Shown in pieces: positions 10,724 to 50,005 of a DNA stretch of 50,005 bases; position 1 is the stretch's first letter; each line of letters opens with the position of its first letter. This stretch comes from Beroe ovata (Eukaryota; Ctenophora; Nuda; Beroida; Beroidae). The translations under genes were made by a program, and so were the position numbers. Below the pieces are notes generated by a model. That model had not been told where the DNA came from. It saw only the letters and a program-made list of their open reading frames with translations, and ran no database searches. The stretch covers positions 13,262-63,266 of the forward strand of contig CAMPET010000191.1 in the NCBI GenBank assembly GCA_946803715.1, read 5' to 3'.

Positions 10724-12549
10724 TCATACTCGCTGATCCTTGGTGCCACAGTGAGACACTGCACAGCCGTTGTCATTGACAACCAGGAGTCTGTAGTCCC
10801 TGTTCGTAGTACTGTGATGAGGTGAAGGGCGATAGGAGTCTGAGGGGACCGTACTGCATTCAAGGGGTGTGGCGACCGTTTCCAACTTCTCTGTGTCGCT
10901 GCTCATTTGCAGAGCTTTCTTCTTGTACTGACAGAGGGAATATCAGGTTATTGGTGCATTCAATATCGTATTAAAAGTCATTTCAAGCACATCCTCATAT
11001 GATCTTAATTAATGAGACTTACTGTTTTGCTTCGGTACCAATTCCTGAATCGACACGATAAAACACAGCTGACAATGAGGAAAATGGTGACCATTATCGG
11101 CCCGTAGATCATCCAATTCTTCCCTGAAATAGTCCCTTATGAATATAAGAACAAGGACAACTGATAGTCCTCTCCGGTAAATGGAGAGGTCTGTGGCTTC
11201 GACCCCTGTTTTCATTTAGTCACACTTATTGTACTTGACACGTGGGTCGTGGGAATTGTGAGCCCCTTCAGATCTATGTTGTGTCTATGTTGTATTGTAC
11301 AATGAGGTAGTCAAAGTGATAAATCGATCGCTATTCGGTAATCTTTGTTCTACAATCAAGTCTACAGTATTACCTGTTACAGTATTACCTGTAAATGAAA
11401 AATTCATAGCTCACAAAGTCAGCTCGCGGAAATCTAAGAATTCTGTCTCGTAAATGTTCGCTATCGATGAAATGTATGGTTAAAATTCCCACAAAACTCT
11501 GCAGTCAAGAAACTTTTCTCAAAATTAACAGGCATCGCTTATGCAGCAGATTTACGGGAAAATGAGGATAGTCGATGCTTTGCCGATTCCCATGACAAAG
11601 CTAGTCATGTATTTGGGATTTACAGAATAGTGGGTAGACGACGATTATGTACGTTTTGTTTACAGTAAACACTATAGAATTAAAATAACGCTAGGAAATA
11701 CTAATGGCTTGAACTGCGAACAGAATGCAGACGTGTGAAAATGTATAAAACTTTGTCTGGTGATGAAAATATCGGAGCTCCATCATATGTTAAGGAGGGA
11801 ACACCTCTTGAAGTTAGATACAAATTTCGTGTAATATATAGATCTAATTGGTGAGGTCATGTGACGTGTATCCTGAGCTGGATAAGGTGTGGACATTTAA
11901 CAAGTTGAAAGTACCACATTGATTCCCCAATAACGGCTACGAAACATCTAGAACTGTCATGAAACTGGTATGTTAAAACGGCCTGCCGACAACTGCGCAC
12001 TTAAGAATTTATTTCCCACGGTTAGGATAAGAGGAAGGGTTTCGGTCAGGGTTAGGGCTCTGGGCTTGGTTCGGGGTTAGGGTTAGGGTCAGGGATAGGG
12101 TTAGGGTTAGCCGGTTAGGATTAGCCGGTTAGGGTTGTAGTGGAACAGCTAGGGTCAGGGTTAGATTCTGACTAGAGATACTCTGAGATTACTCTCGCAT
12201 GGATTTTAAGCTTAGTGCGAGCTGATCCGATCATTGAATTTGCGCAGTTGTCGTTTCTGATCAGGAGAATTGATTGGGAAAGCCTCAAAAATTTTTCACG
12301 CTACCCTGTCAATTGTTGACCCCCAATTTGCGCAGTTGTCCAGCAGCCGTTATAATACGGGCCGTGCACTACTGAATGACATCTAACAGTGACGCTACAA
12401 TACTCACTCGCATGATTCTGACTCTTGGGATTCTCCATGATTGTATTGCCCATCCCTGCTGCCCCCTGTGATTTGGAGCCTCCCTTTCCGAGGACCCCTC
12501 TAGATAGGAGGAGGAGAAAAAGGAAAACCTGGAAAAAGTTCCGGATCAT
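10724..12549 (-). CDS. Small single-pass type I membrane protein, three exons
   Basis: I assembled this from three exons: 12549-12408, 11123-11023 and 10927-10724. The junctions are GCGA|gtgagt to tatttcag|GGAAG (phase 1) and AAAACA|gtaagt to ctctgtcag|TACAAG (phase 0). The product is 148 residues. It has a signal peptide (MIRNFFQVFLFLLLLSRGVLG), a very short Gly/Ser/Asn-rich ectodomain of about 30 residues, a transmembrane segment (WMIYGPIMVTIFLIVSCVLS) followed by basic CRFRNWYRSK, and a 70-residue cytoplasmic tail. The tail contains YRLL, a YXXphi-type sorting motif, and a second tyrosine in DSYRPSP. An in-frame stop precedes the ATG, which supports the start. I do not know the family. It might be a trafficking adaptor or accessory subunit, which is inference. 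Confidence 0.68.
12020..12165 (+). repeat. Degenerate interstitial telomeric repeats (TTAGGG)
   Basis: The stretch contains many TTAGGG hexamers, cleanest at 12075-12110, mixed with variants such as GTCAGGG, ATAGGG and TTAGCCGG. It lies in intron 1 of the small membrane-protein gene. TTAGGG is the ancestral animal telomere unit. The array is too degenerate and too internal to be a chromosome end. Confidence 0.85.
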
Positions 12550-12617
12550 ATCACGAACAGCAACAATAACGAATTATGTAAACAATGCCCCGTATCTTGT
12601 GAATCAAGTGTTTGGGG

Positions 12618-12618
<1 letters not shown>

Positions 12619-12650
<32 letters not shown>

Positions 12651-12690
12651 NGTCTGTGTGTGTGTGTCTGTGTGTGTGTGTCTGTGTGTA
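12619..12690 (+). repeat. (GT)n microsatellite with one N
   Basis: An alternating GT run, interrupted by an ambiguous base at 12651 and by TCTG variants, lies just upstream of the small membrane-protein gene start. Open frames across it are artefacts of the dinucleotide repeat. Confidence 0.95.
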
Positions 12691-12945
12691 TGAGCGTAAC
12701 CGCATGTCGGCTTGGTGAGACCTCTTATTGCTGCATGATGAAAATCGCGTATGGTAAGACTTCCTCATTCCAGACGTACGAATATTTTCAAAGGATGCTT
12801 TAAATGATGCTTTAAATTAGTCGTCTGTGAACTGTACAATGAAACGTCTATCTGATAGGAATTACTATGCAAATCACATTTTCACGGTGTTTCTCTACGA
12901 TGTTACATGGGGTGAGTGTTGGAATGTTATTTCCGTATGATTGCG

Positions 12946-13040
12946 TTAGCGTTTCCGACGTGCAAGCGCAATGTTGAGAACTGATATGGGTACAAAACGT
13001 GAGATGAAGAAGGGAGCAAACGTGACCCACCAGGACCCAT
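12946..13040 (-). other. Possible terminal exon of a multi-pass membrane protein
   Basis: A strong acceptor (cttctttacttcctag) on the minus strand is followed by an open frame reading GSWWVTFAPFFISRFVPISV and a basic end, ARRKR, then a stop at 12946. The WW..FAPF pattern recalls the TMEM185/TMEM203 type of membrane protein, but the stretch is too short to assign. Upstream exons were not found. Treat as a weak candidate. Confidence 0.25.
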
Positions 13041-13087
13041 CTAGGAAGTAAAGAAGAAGCCATGGCGTCGCCCCTGCGATTCAGCAA

Positions 13088-16000
13088 TTCTATTATTCAG
13101 CAATATTATTATACAGTTCAAATAGAGTGATAGTCTAGAGAAAACAGAGTAAACACGTCTGTAGAGTAATTTAACCGGGGACTATACCCTGATTCTTGAT
13201 TCGTGTGTGTGTGTGTGTAATTCAATTATTGTGGATTATCATTTCACGATTTGGACGCGGGAATCTGAACTGAGGTATCTTGGTCAATAGTTATTTCAAG
13301 TACTTACCATAGACTTCATATTATTAGCATGATACGTCATATGGAACGTGTTTAAACTTATTCCAAGGATCTTATATAAATAGTTGTTGACTAACTTATT
13401 ACCTATTGATTTCATTGTAAGAAGTAGAACAGTTGGGCCAAAGATGGCTTCGTTCATGTCTTTTATTTTGATACTTATTCAATGTCTCCTCTAAATATTA
13501 TACGTGTAATTCTCTAATTTAACGTAAAACACCTTTTGTGCTGTTAGTCCAATTGAAAGGCAAGTTCCTGCCGGCTCAAGATGGTTCTGATGAGAAATAA
13601 TTACACATGATCCATATGAAAATGATCTAATGAATGTGAGCAGGGCGACACACATACTTGCATTAAAAGTTGCGGAGTGTTGTAAGAATATGATTCATAC
13701 ATTGCAAGCATTTCAATAAACATATCTAATATCGCCAAGACAAACACAATATTGCACAGAACAATTACTTATCGCCGAAATGTCGGAATAGCTATTATAA
13801 AAGAATAGCAATGATCGTAATATAATCGTAGTGTTTACTTAAATCGGGCTTAATTTCCTCTTGTTAAATTAGATGAAATATGCTTGCACGTGCTTGGTTA
13901 ATTATCTAATTACACTCACCTGTTAATTAATTGGGAGTTGTCACCGGGTGATGGGAGACTCAGGCAACTCGCTGAACTGCAAGTCTAATTGTCACTGCTC
14001 CCTTCTACAATAGAGCAAGGGTGTGAGTCAAAATGTAGGCAATCCACGCAGGTGAATGATTTTCTCAACTTTTTCTGAGAAAGAAGCCTCTGTGATGATC
14101 GTGTCATCTATTACCAGTCATGAGATTCAGCTACTGTGATACTATCTTGATGAACTAAATATCAGATACACTCCAACAATGTTGAAATGCCTGACTTGAC
14201 TCAACAATTTGTAAAAAGTTCTGAAAACGATTGATTGCGAATGCACATACCGGAGGCAAAGTAAAATGTTACAAATTTATTGACAGCAAAGGCTCGAATT
14301 TTTAGCGGTTATATTTGGTGTTGACTATGATAGACAAACCGAGACACGAGAAATGAGTTAACCAATGTGCCCGGGCACGAAATAACAGGACTGAGCAACA
14401 GTTGAAAGGTCATAGCTTTAAAAACAAGATACGAATGCAAGTAGGATCAAAATCGAATGATCTCACACACACTCGCGCTACATTTTGTTGAGTGATATAT
14501 AGGGTTTATCCCATCTGATTCAATCTGATGTATGTAATGTGTATAGAATAACAAGTGACGAAATATCAATTTACTGGTATACAAAGAGTACGAATAATCG
14601 AATAAAATCGCAAGAAGAAAGGCAGGTAGCATTTCGAGAAGAAACGCGACAACTTATACAGTAGAATTAACATCAGACAGACAAGCTTGTGAGAGGAGGA
14701 ATAAATATATTATCTTAACTGTATGATATACTATGACATATAATAACGGTCATGAGAACTGCACACGAGCGCCATGATTGAGTTAATAAGCAGGGGTTAG
14801 GAAGCTTGAGGGGTAAAAGGGGGTGTCTGTGTGTGTGAGAGAGATTTTCTACACCAGTATATTAGGTCACCAGACGGACGTCTGACTATTATTTCTGTGA
14901 AATACATGCTTGCTATGTGTAGGTGGGAATAGAGTTGTGCAAATAGAGAAATGTAAGAAATAGCAGTCGGAATGGAGTGAATAAAGCGAAAATTCGTGGA
15001 ATTGCCGCCATATTAATCAACACAGTTAAAGTTCGAACATGGAAACATGGGATCATGTGTTTTATTTTACTTGTAACACTCAACAACGCGCCTAGTAAAC
15101 ATTCCAGTCCAATATAGGATCTTGAATTAATGCCAACATCAGCAATCTTACCGATTAAAAATCAAGTCTAACAAATTGCTCTATGGCGTCTAACACTAGC
15201 TAGGTAGAGAGGTTCTACTGGATGGTCACAACGTTGTCAGTATTGGAGTTTTTAAACAAGTTAGAACCAGGAAACTGGTAGAATCATTGAGTAAGCATGA
15301 ATCATGATGTATCATAAACGAAATGTGAGGTAATGTTTCATGTCCGCTTGACGAGGGACCCCATCATACCCTTTAATTTATCAGATAATCATTCCTGATG
15401 GTGAAGTAGAGGATAAACTTACCAATTCAACCTACTCAAATGTTTGGAGAAGACAAACATTCCCACAATATCAGTAGCCGGTGACGATCTATCTCGATGA
15501 TACGAAGAATGTCGCTAACTACACGAAAAATGATAACACCTCGATTCTCGAACTATAATGTGTGTGTGTCACACATGTTCGAAAAAATAGTATATACAGC
15601 ATGTACAACGATCCAATGAATAATATTCAGAGTAACCAGTAACAACATTGGAATACGTTTGTGCCTAGTATCAATTTTCACTACCTGAGAGACCCCGAGC
15701 AAGGTGTGTGAAGCAACCGCCCCACTTCTGAGAGTTCCCACCATCTACTACATTTAGAAGTATATGTTCTGGATGTAGAATTGGTAATGCTGACGATAGG
15801 TGTATAATTGTGAGTCCTCAGTCCTCACTCCTCACGAGATGTGCGTGCGTGGAGATGTGGTCAGTATGATTCGCGCGGATTTCCGTGTTTTTGAGTGTGA
15901 ATATTTGAACGGTTGTTATCGCGTACTCGAGTGAGCTTATCTTGATTGATGAAAATCGTTTAACTCAAAAACCCTAAAACTTGACTTGGAGCAGCTATTC

Positions 16001-17289
16001 TAAGAATATGAGAATATGGGTGTTTACTATTGATACAGTATGAGTATAGTTGCAGCGTGTGACTTGTCTCGGCTGACTCCAGTGCTGTTTAGACACCGAT
16101 AATAGCGGTGGTCAACAACACTGTAGCGGTGCCATTGATGAGTATGGGAGTCTGAGGGTGGATTAACATAAGGCAAGGTTACTATAACGGGTTGTGTGAC
16201 ACTATCGCACCATTTCATGTTATTTCAATGTGTTAATGCAAGGTTTGTTTTCACCTCCGTAGCCTTGTAATTGGGTGTTAGTGAAATAAGCGTCCTCAGT
16301 GGGAAACTTACTGGAATTGCGATGAAGCTAGCGTTGTGTGTGTATGTGTGTTTGTGTATGGGTGTGTTTACTGTTTGTGTGTTTTGATGTATGTTCATAG
16401 GACGTGGGAAATTTCAGTACCTACCTATTTCCATATTTTATCCATGTCTGCATGATCTGATGGTGACTTTCAAAGGGAGTACTCGATATCAAAGTTGTCT
16501 GAAATTCGCTCGTGTTGAAAATTGATTGGTGTTGATGTCAGAGACTGTTTCTAATTCTATTCTAGCTTAAACTGAAAAATCCAAAGCATCCTCCTGGTGT
16601 TTATTGGTACAGATATTCGAAATATGTGTACCATGCCATGTAACTGGGAGATTAGAAGATAGAAGATAAAATCAAGAGGTTTCTGAGTGCTACTCTCTTG
16701 ATCAGGGATACCTAATGTCAATGACTTTGCTCCCTTACTTCCCCCGATTTGCTCCCTTATTCTGCGAGGAGTTCCGGCATATCACGAACGTAATTTGTCA
16801 AATGACCGATTTGAGCAGCATGGTTACAGATAACGTATGAATTCTCCCGAAGCCATACATTACCCCAAAGGACGGTGTTCCTGGACTTTGCCGAATATAG
16901 CGTATAGGAAAGTGAAGAATACTTCACCCTAATTATAGTCCAATAATCATCTTCATTCCATTCTTCCAGGATATTGGTGGGGAATCAGTCGTAGAGATAT
17001 CACGTCGGCATGATATTATTCATGTTCACTAAATCACAGGGTTATCATTGAAATACAACCATGTTTATTCTTATTACTATTTCTCATGCATCTCTAGATG
17101 TGATATCTAGGGTTTGAATTTGTAAATTGAATTGGTCTACTAGCATTCTAAATACTCTTGACTTAACGAAACTAAGTTGTCAATCATTGCACCACTTTCA
17201 CTCCCACAATCTGCCGATATCACGCAAACCCTCTCTCTCGCGTTATATCACATGACTTTCTCCAGTTAGTATCACGTGACTTTCTCCAG
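13088..17289. other. Gene-poor stretch upstream of the first PCNX exon found
   Basis: No recognised coding exon. Two minus-strand open frames have hydrophobic runs (16218-16027 and 15690-15553; the latter, after ggtctctcag, reads MLLLVTLNIIHWIVVHAVY) but cannot be joined. Short GT runs occur near 13205, 14827 and 16336. The first PCNX exon, which in other animals encodes an N-terminal hydrophobic segment, should lie here or further left, but I could not see it. Confidence 0.45.

Positions 17290-17305
<16 letters not shown>
17236..17305 (+). repeat. Tandem duplication of the acceptor region with TCACGTGA boxes
   Basis: The unit tatcacgtgactttctccag is repeated just before the first PCNX exon found (a variant copy, then a perfect one, then a partial one). 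It duplicates the splice acceptor. It also gives two TCACGTGA palindromes, which are E-box type sites. Whether they act as transcription-factor sites is unknown. Confidence 0.7.

Positions 17306-50005
<32,700 letters not shown>

Noticed and set aside
12425-12803. Open frames with CVCVCV runs
   Set aside because: They read through the (GT)n microsatellite and an N; no splice or family support.
15553-16218. Two minus-strand frames with hydrophobic runs
   Set aside because: Possible exons of a membrane protein, but they could not be joined to each other or to the candidate at 12946.

Overview
The window is nuclear DNA from an animal, most likely an invertebrate. The genes have spliceosomal introns with GT/AG borders. 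The proteins are metazoan families (pecanex, spatacsin, MICOS, FBA-type F-box, LDLa-repeat GPCRs). Degenerate TTAGGG repeats, DNA transposons and simple repeats fill the gaps. I cannot name the phylum from the sequence alone. It is a draft assembly: there is a run of N at 38750-38944 and single N at 12651 and 34190.

Left part (1-12.6 kb). The 3' end of an unknown + strand gene lies at about 438-498. It is followed by minus-strand genes: a mitochondrial carnitine/acylcarnitine carrier (SLC25A20 type, eight coding exons found, last exon not found), an intronless Rab GTPase with an altered catalytic motif, a two-exon MIC13/QIL1-like MICOS subunit, an intronless F-box protein with a sugar-binding FBA domain, one unrecognised exon, and a small three-exon single-pass membrane protein that I could join exon by exon. 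The long SLC25A20 intron holds decayed-looking + strand coding pieces resembling PAN and sushi domains. From 12.6 to 17.3 kb I recognise no gene.

Right part (17.3-50 kb). One very large + strand gene, pecanex (PCNX), dominates. I place 29 exons from 17290 to 49948. All junction phases agree except one in the variable N-terminal region. The first exon is not found and the 3' end runs off the window. Two PCNX introns carry other genes. The intron 25485-32765 contains a whole spatacsin (SPG11) gene on the same strand, reduced to two exons. The 13-kb intron 33138-46292 contains a minus-strand tandem array of LDLa-repeat rhodopsin-type GPCRs: two full-length copies (34590-37778 and 40080-43307) and two broken ones (33369-33942 and 38945-39174).

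The GPCR array shows recent activity. The two full copies are nearly identical over their last ~258 codons and 3' flank but more divergent upstream. A conserved hairpin recurs 5' of each copy. A 1-kb hAT-like MITE with a candidate 8-bp target duplication sits in one copy, and a paralogous copy supplies the empty site. A head-to-tail array of Helitron-like units, with TC starts joined directly to CTAG ends, lies next to it; a related unit is fused to the truncated GPCR copy. The nested layout (PCNX hosting SPG11 in sense and receptors in antisense) is the most notable organisation here.
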